Of a DNA stretch of 24,010 nt, positions 1 through 8,137 are shown piece by piece. The notes beneath the pieces are model-generated. The model did not search any database, had not been told where the DNA came from, and saw only the letters and a list, made by a program, of their open reading frames with translations. Position 1 is the first letter of the stretch. Each line of letters starts with the position of its first letter. The stretch comes from Acidobacteriota bacterium (GTDB lineage: Bacteria > Acidobacteriota > Polarisedimenticolia > Polarisedimenticolales > Polarisedimenticolaceae), in NCBI GenBank assembly GCA_011773795.1, contig WVWW01000130.1, positions 846-24,855 on the forward strand, read 5' to 3'. The translations under genes and the position numbers were made by a program.

Positions 1-1455
1 GCACTGTACGATCAGAGCCGCTACTTCGATGAAGAGCTGACCCGTTACTACCAACGGAAGAAGTGGGGTGCCTGTCAGTTCTCCATCCTCCGCCCGCTGT
101 CGGAGCTGCTCGTCGAGAAGGTCCTCGCCGAGCGCTACCCCGATCTCCTGCGCCAGCAGATGTCCTGCCACGCGACCCACATCGAGGGCGATCGCGTGCA
201 TCCCTGCGGCGCCTGCGAGAAGTGCCGCAGAATCGTGGGCATGCTGACCGCGATCGGAGCCGATCCTTCAGACTGCGGGTACACGCCGCAACAGGTGGAT
301 CGTTGCTTGAAGGATCTCGTCGAGAAGGGTGTGCACCAGGAACTCGAGGGTGCCGAGCAACTCGCCCACATGCTCGTGAAAAGGGGGGCGATCGAGGCGC
401 CCGCCGGTGGGCTACGACCGCGAGAACACTCCGAGACTCTGCGTCTACGCTTCCACCCCCGGCGGTCTCCCGTAGAGTCCATCCCCCGGGACCTGCGCCC
501 CGCCTACACGCTTTTCCTGGAACACGCCGAAGGCGCGGTGAGCCGGAACGGCCGCATCTGGCAGGCCTGCGATCTCCGCGTTTCCGACGCCATGACGAAA
601 CCCTACCCGTTCGAGAAACGCACTTCGAGCTCCGCTTCGACGGGCAACTCCGATGCACCGCCCGACGGGAAAGGAGCGGACTACTGCCTTGCCCAAATGA
701 CCTGGCCGCAGGCCGAGTCCAGATTCAAGCAGGTCGACGTCGCGCTGCTTCCGGTCGGGGCCATCGAGCAGCACGGCCCACACCTACCGCTCGACACCGA
801 CGCGCACGACGCCGACTACCTTGCCCACAAGGTGGCGGAAGCCTGCTCGCCGCCGCGGCCGCTCGTGCTGCCGTTGATCGCCTATGGCGTGTCCTATCAC
901 CATCGGGACTTCAGCGGCACCCTGAGCGTGAGTCCCGAGACACAGGCTCGCCTGGTCTATGAGATCGGCATGTCTGCGGCTCGTTGCGGAGTCACGAAGC
1001 TGGTCATGATCAACGGCCACGGCGGCAACGCCCCGGCCCTGCACCTCGCGGCGCAGATGATCAACCGCGACGCCCACATCTTCACCTGCGTCGACACCGG
1101 CGAGACCAGCGACGCCGACGTTCACGAGATGATCGACACGCCGAACGACGTTCACGCGGGTGAAATCGAGACGAGCACGATGCTGGCCATACGGCCGCAC
1201 CTCGTCGATCTGGAACGCGCACCTCGCATGGTGCCGCGCTTCTCGAGCCGCTACCTCGACTTCACTTCGAAGCGTGGCGTCGGCTGGTACGCCTACACCA
1301 AGAAGATCTCCAAGACCGGCGTCATGGGCGATGCCACCAAGGCAACTGCCGAGAAGGGCGAGAAGATCTGGGAGATCATGACCCGTCGGCTGGTCGAACT
1401 GGTCGAGGACCTGAAGGGTCTGAGCCTCGACGAGATCTACCAGCGGCGCTACTGA
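1..1455 (+). CDS. PP-loop (QueC-like) C-terminal region joined to a creatininase-family amidohydrolase; 5' end outside window
   Basis: The frame is open from base 1 to the TGA at 1453-1455 (484 codons), so the start lies upstream. Codons 56-75 hold a zinc-type cysteine set (C56, C69, C72, C75; PCGACEKC) as found at the C-terminus of QueC/ExsB PP-loop enzymes, which make 7-cyano-7-deazaguanine. The ATP-binding loop would lie upstream and is not seen. After a linker of about 150 residues, a creatininase domain starts near codon 228. It has the metal-ligand motif IEQHGPHLPLDTD (E256, H258, D267), NGHGGN (H340) and HAGEIET (E388). Creatininase-family enzymes cleave cyclic or linear amides with divalent metals; relatives include ArfB and MftE. 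An internal ATG at 697 could start a separate creatininase, but it lacks a well-spaced Shine-Dalgarno and would cut into the conserved domain start. Substrate unknown. The downstream epimerase gene follows after 7 bases. Confidence 0.8.
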   Translation, partial: ALYDQSRYFDEELTRYYQRKKWGACQFSILRPLSELLVEKVLAERYPDLLRQQMSCHATHIEGDRVHPCGACEKCRRIVGMLTAIGADPSDCGYTPQQVDRCLKDLVEKGVHQELEGAEQLAHMLVKRGAIEAPAGGLRPREHSETLRLRFHPRRSPVESIPRDLRPAYTLFLEHAEGAVSRNGRIWQACDLRVSDAMTKPYPFEKRTSSSASTGNSDAPPDGKGADYCLAQMTWPQAESRFKQVDVALLPVGAIEQHGPHLPLDTDAHDADYLAHKVAEACSPPRPLVLPLIAYGVSYHHRDFSGTLSVSPETQARLVYEIGMSAARCGVTKLVMINGHGGNAPALHLAAQMINRDAHIFTCVDTGETSDADVHEMIDTPNDVHAGEIETSTMLAIRPHLVDLERAPRMVPRFSSRYLDFTSKRGVGWYAYTKKISKTGVMGDATKATAEKGEKIWEIMTRRLVELVEDLKGLSLDEIYQRRY

Positions 1456-1462
1456 GAATCCG

Positions 1463-2530
1463 ATGAAGATCACGCGCGTGGAAGCCTGGCCCGTCACGAT
1501 GCGGCTGGCGCAGCCCTACTCGATCGCCTATGAGAGCGTGACACACGCGACCAATGTGTTCGTCCGGATCGATACCAGCCGCGGCGTCGCCGGCTACGGC
1601 TGCGCCGCACCCGACGAGCAGGTGACCGGGGAGGACACGAATACGGTACTCGCGGCCCTGCAGGACGCGGCCGACACGGAACTCCGAGGATCGGATCCAC
1701 TGCGCCAGGCGATGCTGATGGAGCGCTTGAGGAGCGATTTCGGGGCGCTGCCGTCCGCCCGGGCCGCGATCGACATGGCGCTGTTCGACATTCTCGGCAA
1801 GGTCGCCGGCTTACCCCTGTGGAAGCTCCTGGGCGGGTTCCGCAGCCGGATCCGGACCAGCGTGACCATCGGGATTCTTCCACTGGAGGAGACGGTCGAG
1901 GCCGCGCGGGATCTGGTGTCCCGTGGTTTTCGCTGCCTCAAGCTCAAAGGTGGGCGCGACGTCGAGCAGGACAGTGCACGGGTCGTCAAAGTTCGCGAAA
2001 CGGTGGGGCAACGCGTCGAGCTTCGCTTCGACGCCAATCAGGGGTACACCGTCGATGAATCCCTGCGCTTCGTCGAGGCGACGCAAGAGGCCGGACTCGA
2101 ACTCCTCGAGCAACCGACTCCGAGAGGCGAGATCGACCTGCTGGGCCGGGTGACCCGACAAGTTCCACTCCCCGTCATGGCCGATGAAAGCCTCGTGACC
2201 CTGCGCGACGCTTTCCGGCTGGCGCGACGCGATCTGGTCGACATGGTCAACATCAAGCTCATGAAGGCGGGCGGGATCGCCGATGCGCTCCAGATCAACG
2301 CCGTCGCACGGGCAGCAAGACTGGAGGTGATGGTCGGGTGCATGGACGAGGCTGCTCTCGGGATCGCCGCCGGGCTGCACTTCGCGCTGGCTCGGCCCAA
2401 CGTCGCTTACGCCGATCTCGACGGTCATCTGGATCTGATCGACGATCCGTCCGCCGGATCGGTCCGTCTGGAGGCGGGCACCGTCATCGCGAGCGCGGAG
2501 CCCGGCCTGGGGGCCCGGATTCGGCATTGA
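1463..2530 (+). CDS. Enolase-superfamily enzyme, dipeptide epimerase / muconate cycloisomerase subgroup
   Basis: The 355-residue product has the family's usual length and a complete catalytic set: the KxK acid/base pair (K160, K162, in LKLKGG), metal ligands D190 (FDANQGY), E216 (EQP) and D241 (ADES), and the opposite-face lysine K265 or K268 (NIKLMKAGG). The segment TSVTIG before the barrel and the C-terminal DLDGHLDL (D318, D320) are typical of L-Ala-D/L-Glu epimerase and related dipeptide epimerases, which invert the second residue of dipeptides. The exact substrate cannot be read from sequence. N-succinylamino acid racemase or cis,cis-muconate cycloisomerase are alternatives. It starts 7 bases after the creatininase fusion gene, so the two are probably co-transcribed, which would fit a role in amide or peptide breakdown. 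Confidence 0.88.
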   Translation: MKITRVEAWPVTMRLAQPYSIAYESVTHATNVFVRIDTSRGVAGYGCAAPDEQVTGEDTNTVLAALQDAADTELRGSDPLRQAMLMERLRSDFGALPSARAAIDMALFDILGKVAGLPLWKLLGGFRSRIRTSVTIGILPLEETVEAARDLVSRGFRCLKLKGGRDVEQDSARVVKVRETVGQRVELRFDANQGYTVDESLRFVEATQEAGLELLEQPTPRGEIDLLGRVTRQVPLPVMADESLVTLRDAFRLARRDLVDMVNIKLMKAGGIADALQINAVARAARLEVMVGCMDEAALGIAAGLHFALARPNVAYADLDGHLDLIDDPSAGSVRLEAGTVIASAEPGLGARIRH

Positions 2531-2614
2531 ACCCGGCATACGGCGACTCGAGTGCTCGCGATCCCGGCGCAATCGGACCCCGCGGTTCCTCCGAGTCGGC
2601 CTCGAGCGGAACTC

Positions 2615-2648
2615 CCGGTTCCGATGACCTCTGAACCGGCGGCGTTTT
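2615..2648 (+). terminator. Terminator-like hairpin after the epimerase gene
   Basis: A perfect 7-bp stem (CCGGTTC at 2615-2621, GAACCGG at 2633-2639) with an 11-base loop is followed a few bases later by a short T run (GTTTT, 2644-2648). It lies 85 bases after the stop of the epimerase gene and just before the sigma-54-like site, so it would separate two transcription units. The T run is short and not directly adjacent to the stem. Confidence 0.4.
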
Positions 2649-2662
2649 GGCCGTGACCCACG

Positions 2663-2678
2663 TGGCACGCGCTGTGCT
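2663..2678 (+). promoter_or_regulatory. Sigma-54 (-24/-12) promoter candidate
   Basis: TGGCACG-N4-GTGCT matches the RpoN consensus TGGCACG-N4-TTGCW except for one T to G change. The invariant GG and GC are correctly spaced. The predicted transcription start is near 2689, giving a leader of about 60 bases before the ATG at 2749. No gene on the plus strand other than the small exported protein could use it directly. Confidence 0.5.
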
Positions 2679-2748
2679 CTGCACGAGACCGAGGGTGCCG
2701 GACACTCCCGAGGTGGGGTGGCGTCCGAGTACCGAAGGAGAGACAAAA

Positions 2749-3105
2749 ATGTTTCGAAGAGCTTTTTCGGTTCCCGGCCGGACCGCTTGCGTGGTCTGCT
2801 TGATCATGATCTTCGGGGGGCCGTTGATCCTCGCCGACGAGGAGACGGCAACCCTGAACGGCGAGATCGAGGTCGCGGAGTATGGAGACGACGGCAGCCC
2901 CGCGTCCGTGATGGTCTACGACTCCGAATGGGGTTCGGTTCTCATCTCCAAAGAAGGCAAGGGCGCCGAGCTTCTGAAACACATCGGTGCGATCGCCACC
3001 ATGACCGGTACGATCATCGAGCTTGATGAAGATAGCGGTTACCCGTACGAGATCCGCGTGAACACCTACTCGATCGAGGAGCCGGCGGACCCGGAGAGCC
3101 TGTAG
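2749..3105 (+). CDS. Small exported protein of unknown function
   Basis: I chose the ATG at 2749 because GGAGAG lies 6-11 bases before it and because it puts an N-terminal signal peptide first: basic MFRR, then a hydrophobic stretch from about residues 12 to 29 (TACVVCLIMIFGGPLILA) with likely cleavage before DEET. The mature part is about 88 residues, acidic and rich in beta-forming segments (GEIEVAEYG, SVMVYDSE, GSVLISKEG, TMTGTIIEL, EIRVNTY). It could be a small OB-like barrel, but that is inference from the alternating pattern. The frame is open upstream to a start at 2647, but that extension would bury the signal peptide and cross the predicted transcription start. A sigma-54-like promoter stands upstream, and a strong inverted repeat follows. 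I do not recognise the family. Confidence 0.75.
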   Translation: MFRRAFSVPGRTACVVCLIMIFGGPLILADEETATLNGEIEVAEYGDDGSPASVMVYDSEWGSVLISKEGKGAELLKHIGAIATMTGTIIELDEDSGYPYEIRVNTYSIEEPADPESL

Positions 3106-3126
3106 AGATTGCGCGTGGGCGCGCAG

Positions 3127-3171
3127 CGCATCCGGCGAGAGGCCGCCGTAAACGACCGATCGCCGGATGCG
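3127..3171 (+). terminator. Long inverted repeat between the exported protein and mgtE
   Basis: A perfect 12-bp stem (CGCATCCGGCGA at 3127-3138 pairs with 3160-3171) surrounds a 21-base loop, starting 22 bases after the stop at 3105. No run of T directly follows (only CTTCATTT a few bases on), so it may be a weak terminator, an RNA-stabilising hairpin, or a control element in the leader of mgtE. It is too small for an M-box magnesium riboswitch and I see no such fold around it. Confidence 0.4.
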
Positions 3172-3274
3172 AGCGCTTCATTTCAAGACCTGAGCGGGAG
3201 TGACGTCAGCGGCACGCCGTCGGGGTAATCCCGGACCGTCGCTGAGCGCGTCGAACTTCCGCACGGAGGTTCGA

Positions 3275-4639
3275 GTGAATCGCGCAGCGTTGGAATCCGC
3301 CCCCTGGATCGAGCTGCAGCGTCTTGTGAAGACGGTCGACAACGAACGGGTCACGCGATTTCTCGAGGAACTTTCGCCGCTCGAGGTGGCTCGTTGTGTG
3401 TCGCGGTTGGGCGATGCCGACCGGGTTCGACTGTTCTCGATGCTGGAGCCGGACCACGCGGCGACGGTCGCCGAGCAGATACCCGACGTTCAGGCGGCGA
3501 ATGCCATCGGGAATCTGGAGCCGGGCGTTGCCGCGGCGATTCTGGAGGAGATGCCGACCGCCGACCGCGCCGACCTTCTCGGCGACGTCGAGGAGCCTAT
3601 CGCCGAGGCGATCCTCGGCGAGATGGACAGCCGGCAGGCCGAGGCCACGCGAACGCTGCGCGAGTACCCGGGCGATGTCGCGGGCGGCTTGATGACACTA
3701 GAGTACCTCGCGTACCCGGAGACGAACACCGTCGGCGACGTGCTGTCGGACTTGCGAAAGCATGCGCAGGCTCGACGTGACTACGTCGTTCAGTATGCCT
3801 TCGTCACGACAGATCGAGGACGTCTCGTAGGAGTGCTTCGTCTCCGCGATCTGCTGTTCGCGCGCATGTCCACCCCACTGCGATCGCTCATGATCGAGGC
3901 TCCGCTGAGCCTCTACGAACTCGCACCGCTCGACGAGGTCCGAGCCTGTTTCGACAGTCACAATCTCCACGGCGTGCCCGTCGTGAACTCCACCGGACGA
4001 CTGGTCGGCATGATCCGTCGAGCGGCCGTCAGCGAAGCTCTCGCCGAGCGGGGCCAAGCGGCGTTCCTCAAGACCCAGGGAATCGTGGGTGGCGAAGAGC
4101 TGCGAACGATGCCGGTCTTTCAGCGGTCCAGGCGCAGATTGGCTTGGTTGAGTGTCAACATCTTGCTGAACATCCTCGCAGCCAGCGTCATCGCCTTCTA
4201 CCAGGACATCCTGACCGCCGTGATCGCGCTGGCCGTATTCCTGCCGATCATCTCGGACATGAGCGGATGCTCGGGCAACCAGGCCGTCGCCGTCAGCATG
4301 CGCGAGCTCTCGCTCGGGCTCGTCCGCCCGTCGGAGGTAGGTCGCGTGTGGCTCAAGGAGCTGGCCGTCGGATGGATCAACGGAGTCGCACTCGGCGTCT
4401 TGATCGCAACGGTGGCGTGGCTCTGGCAGGGCACACCGCTGCTGGGGATGGTCGTGGGAAGCGCGATGATGCTGAACACGGTTGTCGCCGTATCGATCGG
4501 TGGAACGGTGCCTTTGCTGCTCCGAAGATGGGGGTTGGATCCCGCTCTCGCGTCGGGTCCCATCTTGACGACCGTCACCGACATGTGCGGGTTCTTCCTG
4601 TTGTTGAGCATGGCCGCGGCGTTGCTGAGCACGAGCTGA
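3275..4639 (+). CDS. mgtE: Magnesium transporter MgtE
   Basis: The 454-residue product is a full-length MgtE, the Mg2+-gated inner-membrane channel. The order is: helical superhelix N domain (about 1-125, with repeated EEL/LEP/EEM segments), two CBS domains (about 130-255) and five membrane helices (about 285-454). The pore-lining aspartate of the last helix is present as D436 in LTTVTDMCGFF, matching the metal-site Asp of known MgtE channels. The GNQ motif (SGCSGNQ) in the second helix is also present. I chose the GTG at 3275 because GGAGG sits at 3265-3269, five bases upstream. An earlier in-frame GTG at 3200 would add 25 residues but has no comparable ribosome site. Known regulation in this family is closure of the channel by Mg2+ bound at the N/CBS interface. 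Confidence 0.95.
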   Translation: MNRAALESAPWIELQRLVKTVDNERVTRFLEELSPLEVARCVSRLGDADRVRLFSMLEPDHAATVAEQIPDVQAANAIGNLEPGVAAAILEEMPTADRADLLGDVEEPIAEAILGEMDSRQAEATRTLREYPGDVAGGLMTLEYLAYPETNTVGDVLSDLRKHAQARRDYVVQYAFVTTDRGRLVGVLRLRDLLFARMSTPLRSLMIEAPLSLYELAPLDEVRACFDSHNLHGVPVVNSTGRLVGMIRRAAVSEALAERGQAAFLKTQGIVGGEELRTMPVFQRSRRRLAWLSVNILLNILAASVIAFYQDILTAVIALAVFLPIISDMSGCSGNQAVAVSMRELSLGLVRPSEVGRVWLKELAVGWINGVALGVLIATVAWLWQGTPLLGMVVGSAMMLNTVVAVSIGGTVPLLLRRWGLDPALASGPILTTVTDMCGFFLLLSMAAALLSTS

Positions 4640-4640
4640 G

Positions 4641-4659
4641 GTCGAGAGAAAGACTCGAC
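4641..4659. terminator. Short hairpin between convergent genes
   Basis: GTCGAG (4641-4646) and CTCGAC (4654-4659) form a 6-bp stem with loop AGAAAGA in the 39-base gap between mgtE and the convergent oxidoreductase gene. The position suits a shared terminator, but there is no T run on either side, so support is weak. Confidence 0.3.
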
Positions 4660-4678
4660 GACGTACTTCGATTCCGCT

Positions 4679-6280
4679 TCACGCAAAGCGGCGGAAGTAA
4701 TCCTTCCCCCGAACGGCCGACAGCGTCAGCAGGCCGCTCGCCGCGGCGCCGGCGATCCCAGCCGTCGTGATGTCCTGCCCGGTCAGCCACAGCCGTCGCA
4801 CCGGGGTCTTGGGACGGAGGAAGCGCTGGGCGAATCGCTGGGGGCTGTGCGCCAGGCCGTAGATCTCCCCCCGGCTGTAATTGACGAAATGACGCGTCGA
4901 CAGCGGCGTGGACATCTCGCAGTGATCCAGCTTCCCGCGAAGCTGGGGCTCGTAACGGTACAGCACGTCGAGCAGGCGATCGGTCAGGCGTTGCTTGAAC
5001 GCCTCGTAGTCCTGTCCTCGCCGGTGCCAACGCGTGCCTTCCCAGCGGGCGAACCACTCGTAAGGTGCCAGGGTGATGACGTCGATCGTCGCGCGGCCGG
5101 GGTAGCGGCTCTCCCAGTCCGGGTCCTTCGCCGACGGGAACGAGATGTAGACCACGGGAAACTCACGTTCGGGGTCGGCCAGGTAGGCACGCACGTTCGC
5201 GTCGTGGTCGAACCCGCCTTCGGGGTAGATCCAGTAGTTGGCTTTCTGGAGGCCCAGCTCCTCCGCGGTCTGTCGGAACCCGAGGTAGAGCCCCACGTGG
5301 GCCCACGACGGATCCACCCGGTCCTGCAGCCCGGCCAGCCCCAGCCGCTCACGATCGTCGCGGGCGATCAACCGGCCGAACGTGTTCGCCACGCCCGCGC
5401 TGCTGATCACCAGCGGCGCGCGCAGCTCGCGCCCGTCCGTCATCTTCACGCCGACCGCGGTTGATTTCTCGATGAGAATCCGCTCGACCTCGGCCTTGGT
5501 CAGGATCACGCCGCCGGCCGAGTCGATCACGGCGGCGATCGTCTCGGCGATCCTCGACGATCCGCCGACCGGAAACGCCGCTCCGCGCATGTAGTGGCCG
5601 GCCAGCAGGGCGTGCATCCCGAAGGCGCTTTGCCCGGGAGGCAAGCCGTAGTCCCCGTACTGACCGGTGAGGACTCCCTTCAACTTCGGGTTGTCCGTCA
5701 AACCGTCGAGCACGTCCCGGGTCGTCCTTCCTCCGAAACGCAGGAACCGGCGGCGCAGCAGGCCGCCGGCCAGGCGCGAGACCGGAGCGGGCAGCGCCTT
5801 CTCCATGGCGTACGAACGGTAGGCTCGCGACGTCTCGCGGATCAGCCGCACGTAGCGGTCGATCGCTCGCCGGTCGGCCGCGGACGGGAACTGTTCGCAC
5901 AGGTGACGGGAGAACGCGTCGACCCCCGCGTGCAGCTCGAACCTCTCGTCGCCGAAGACGATCCGGTCGTAGACCTCGCCCATGTCGGCCCACTCGAGCT
6001 TGTCGTCGGTGAGGTACCGGAAGACGGAGGCGAGCAACGACTCCGGCCGATGCACCTCGCCGATGTAGTGGATGCCGACGTCCCATTCGTAGTCGCCGCG
6101 CCGGAACACGTGGGTGAAGCCGCCCGCCGTGTAGTGGCGCTCGAGCACGAGCGCGCGCTGGCCCTCGCGGGCCATCAGGGCGGCGCAGGTCAATCCGCTC
6201 ATCCCCGACCCGATGACGATCGCGGCGTAGTCACCCTCGGGCGGGCGCTGGACGTAGGAGCGTATCCCGGCGACGGCCAT
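4679..6280 (-). CDS. FAD-dependent oxidoreductase, RetSat/phytoene desaturase (CrtI) type
   Basis: The 533-residue product opens with an FAD dinucleotide fold: IVIGSGMSGL (G24, G26, G29) and acidic E47 in VLERH, followed by YTAGGFTHVF and DVGIHYIGE. These resemble all-trans-retinol 13,14-reductase and carotene isomerase relatives. The C-terminal FAD motif LWLTGQDITTAGIAGAA closes the fold. Members desaturate, saturate or isomerise polyenes or act on unrelated lipids, so substrate cannot be assigned. No carotenoid or retinoid gene is near. The ATG at 6280 is preceded on the minus strand by a -10-like TAGAAT only 6 bases away and no Shine-Dalgarno, suggesting a leaderless message. It is convergent with mgtE. 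Confidence 0.85.
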   Translation of the reverse strand: MAVAGIRSYVQRPPEGDYAAIVIGSGMSGLTCAALMAREGQRALVLERHYTAGGFTHVFRRGDYEWDVGIHYIGEVHRPESLLASVFRYLTDDKLEWADMGEVYDRIVFGDERFELHAGVDAFSRHLCEQFPSAADRRAIDRYVRLIRETSRAYRSYAMEKALPAPVSRLAGGLLRRRFLRFGGRTTRDVLDGLTDNPKLKGVLTGQYGDYGLPPGQSAFGMHALLAGHYMRGAAFPVGGSSRIAETIAAVIDSAGGVILTKAEVERILIEKSTAVGVKMTDGRELRAPLVISSAGVANTFGRLIARDDRERLGLAGLQDRVDPSWAHVGLYLGFRQTAEELGLQKANYWIYPEGGFDHDANVRAYLADPEREFPVVYISFPSAKDPDWESRYPGRATIDVITLAPYEWFARWEGTRWHRRGQDYEAFKQRLTDRLLDVLYRYEPQLRGKLDHCEMSTPLSTRHFVNYSRGEIYGLAHSPQRFAQRFLRPKTPVRRLWLTGQDITTAGIAGAAASGLLTLSAVRGKDYFRRFA

Positions 6281-6286
6281 GCCGGG

Positions 6287-6292
6287 ATTCTA
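6287..6292 (-). promoter_or_regulatory. -10-like hexamer for a leaderless transcript
   Basis: On the minus strand TAGAAT ends 6 bases before the ATG at 6280. Transcription would begin at or within a base or two of the start codon. No clear -35 box is seen. The absence of a ribosome-binding site in the same interval supports a leaderless start. Confidence 0.4.
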
Positions 6293-6365
6293 TCCCGCAA
6301 CGAGGTCGCGGGAGCGTGAAGCTCTACGGGCTGCCTCGCCCGGGCCCCGGTGGTGGATGGCCCGG

Positions 6366-8075
6366 CTACCTTGCCGAGGCTTGAAAGACCGTCTTCCCTT
6401 CCTTGATCGTCTCGAGCACCCGGATCTCGCCGATCCGTGCAGGGTCCACCGCGACCGGGTTGCCCGAGAGCACCACCAGATCGGCCAGTTTACCGACCTC
6501 GATCGAGCCCTTGCGGTCTTCCTCGAAATGCTGGTAGGCGCCCCAGATCGTGATCGCCTTGAGGGCCTCCGTCGGAGTCAGGCGTTCGTCGGGCCCCATG
6601 ATCTTCCCGCTTCTCGAGACGCGGTTGACGGTCGCCGACATCACCCGCATCAGGTTCGGAAGAGCGACGGGAGCATCCGTGTGGCTCGTCACGATCATCC
6701 CGCGATCCAGCGCCGAGCGCATGGGTGAGATCCGTTGAGCCTGCTCCGGCCCCACGATCTCGTCGTACCAGTCGCCCCAGTAAAACGTGTGCATCGGGAA
6801 GAGGGACGGCACGATCTCCAGCTGCGCCAAGGCGTCCAGTTGATCCTGGCGAACGAACTGACCATGAATCAAGACGTGGCGACGATCGCCCGGTCCGTAC
6901 CCTTCTCGTGCCGCTCGATAGGCGCCGATCATCTGGTCGATCGCGGCGTCCCCGTTGGCATGGGTCAAGACCTGCCAGCCTTTACGAAAAGCCTCGTCGA
7001 GCAGATCGGTCACCACCTGATCGTCGGGGATCGCCGGATACCCGCGGTAACCCGGATCCTGCCCCTTCGGAGGCAAAAGGTACGGTTCGGTTCTCCAAGC
7101 CGTTCGCCCCTGAGGAGATCCGTCGAGCGTGATCTTCATTCCTCCGATCCTGTAACGATCGCGGTACTCTCGAGAGTGCCACTCCGAATCGATCACGGCT
7201 CGGCTGGCGTAGTCGACGTAGGAGACCACGTCGATGTCCAGTTGGCCTCTCGCTGCGGCGTCTACGAAGGCCTGGTGTGCCGCGTCGCTCGCCCGACCCT
7301 CCTGAACGGTCGTGTAGCCGAAACTCTTGGCGATCTCCAGGCCGCGTTGCAGGAAAAAGGCTTGATCCTCCTCGCTCGCGGGCGAGAGGACCGCAAACAG
7401 CGTGGGCAGGGCGGCCAGCTCCTCGAGCACGCCATTCGGTTCGCGACTGCCGGCGCGCCGGCGGATCATCCCTCCTTCGGGATCCTCGCTCTCGGCGGAG
7501 TAACCGATCGTGGCAAGCCCGACGCTGTTGACCGCCATGAGGTGTCCCGAGATGTGCACGGCCATGACCGGCAGCTCGGTGGAGACGCGGTCCAGGTCGT
7601 CCCGGGTCGGATGGCGTTTCTCGGCGAGCACCGCGTCGTCGTACCCCATGCCGAAAACCCATCCGGTTCGTTCCACATCGGGCCCGTCCGCGAATTCGCG
7701 CAACGCCCGGACGAGATCATCGATCGTGTTGACCCGGCCGTCGGGCTCGGCGAGCAGGTTGGCGCCGACCGCCTGGGCCCCGAATCCGCCCAGATGCGCG
7801 TGCCCGTCGATGAATCCCGGGACGAGAGTCTTCCCGTCGAGGTCGACGACCGTCGTCGAATCGACCTGTGTTCGGCGAACTTCGGTCTCCGGCCCGACCG
7901 AGACGATCACGCCGTCCCGGATCGCGACGGCTTCGGCAGTCGGCATGGCGTCGCTCGCCGTCAAGACGGGCCCGCCGAAGTAAATCGTGTCCGCCCCGGG
8001 CCCCCGGTCTGCGGACGAGCAACCGACGAACGTCAACAAAGCGACGGTGATCGAGCAGATGTGACGGAGACTCAT
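6366..8075 (-). CDS. YtcJ-type amidohydrolase (Amidohydrolase_3 family), predicted lipoprotein
   Basis: The 569-residue product starts with a lipoprotein signal (basic MSLRH, hydrophobic core, FVGC with C19 as lipid site), so it probably acts in the periplasm on a membrane. The amidohydrolase barrel shows FIDGHAHLGG (H92, H94), HANGD (H372) and SHTDAP (H465, D467), which are metal and catalytic positions of the YtcJ/NfdA group. That group includes N-substituted formamide deformylase, but most members lack an assigned substrate. The start at 8075 is supported by AAGGAG and GAGG upstream and by the signal peptide. The frame continues open another 165 codons upstream, but that part runs antisense to the neighbouring membrane-protein gene and is Arg-rich. 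An inverted repeat overlaps the ribosome site. Confidence 0.9.
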   Translation of the reverse strand: MSLRHICSITVALLTFVGCSSADRGPGADTIYFGGPVLTASDAMPTAEAVAIRDGVIVSVGPETEVRRTQVDSTTVVDLDGKTLVPGFIDGHAHLGGFGAQAVGANLLAEPDGRVNTIDDLVRALREFADGPDVERTGWVFGMGYDDAVLAEKRHPTRDDLDRVSTELPVMAVHISGHLMAVNSVGLATIGYSAESEDPEGGMIRRRAGSREPNGVLEELAALPTLFAVLSPASEEDQAFFLQRGLEIAKSFGYTTVQEGRASDAAHQAFVDAAARGQLDIDVVSYVDYASRAVIDSEWHSREYRDRYRIGGMKITLDGSPQGRTAWRTEPYLLPPKGQDPGYRGYPAIPDDQVVTDLLDEAFRKGWQVLTHANGDAAIDQMIGAYRAAREGYGPGDRRHVLIHGQFVRQDQLDALAQLEIVPSLFPMHTFYWGDWYDEIVGPEQAQRISPMRSALDRGMIVTSHTDAPVALPNLMRVMSATVNRVSRSGKIMGPDERLTPTEALKAITIWGAYQHFEEDRKGSIEVGKLADLVVLSGNPVAVDPARIGEIRVLETIKEGKTVFQASAR

Positions 8076-8083
8076 GGAAACCT

Positions 8084-8107
8084 CACTCCTTCGAGGGAGT
8101 GCCTCGA
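8084..8107 (-). promoter_or_regulatory. Overlapping inverted repeats at the amidohydrolase ribosome-binding site
   Basis: CACTCC/GGAGTG (8084-8089 with 8096-8101) and TCGAGG/CCTCGA (8091-8096 with 8102-8107) share bases, so they cannot form together. On the minus strand the first would place the GGAG of the Shine-Dalgarno in a stem. Six-base pairings of this kind arise often by chance in GC-rich DNA. Confidence 0.2.
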
Positions 8108-8137
8108 GCCTCCCGACGAGCAACAGAAAAGGGTCGA

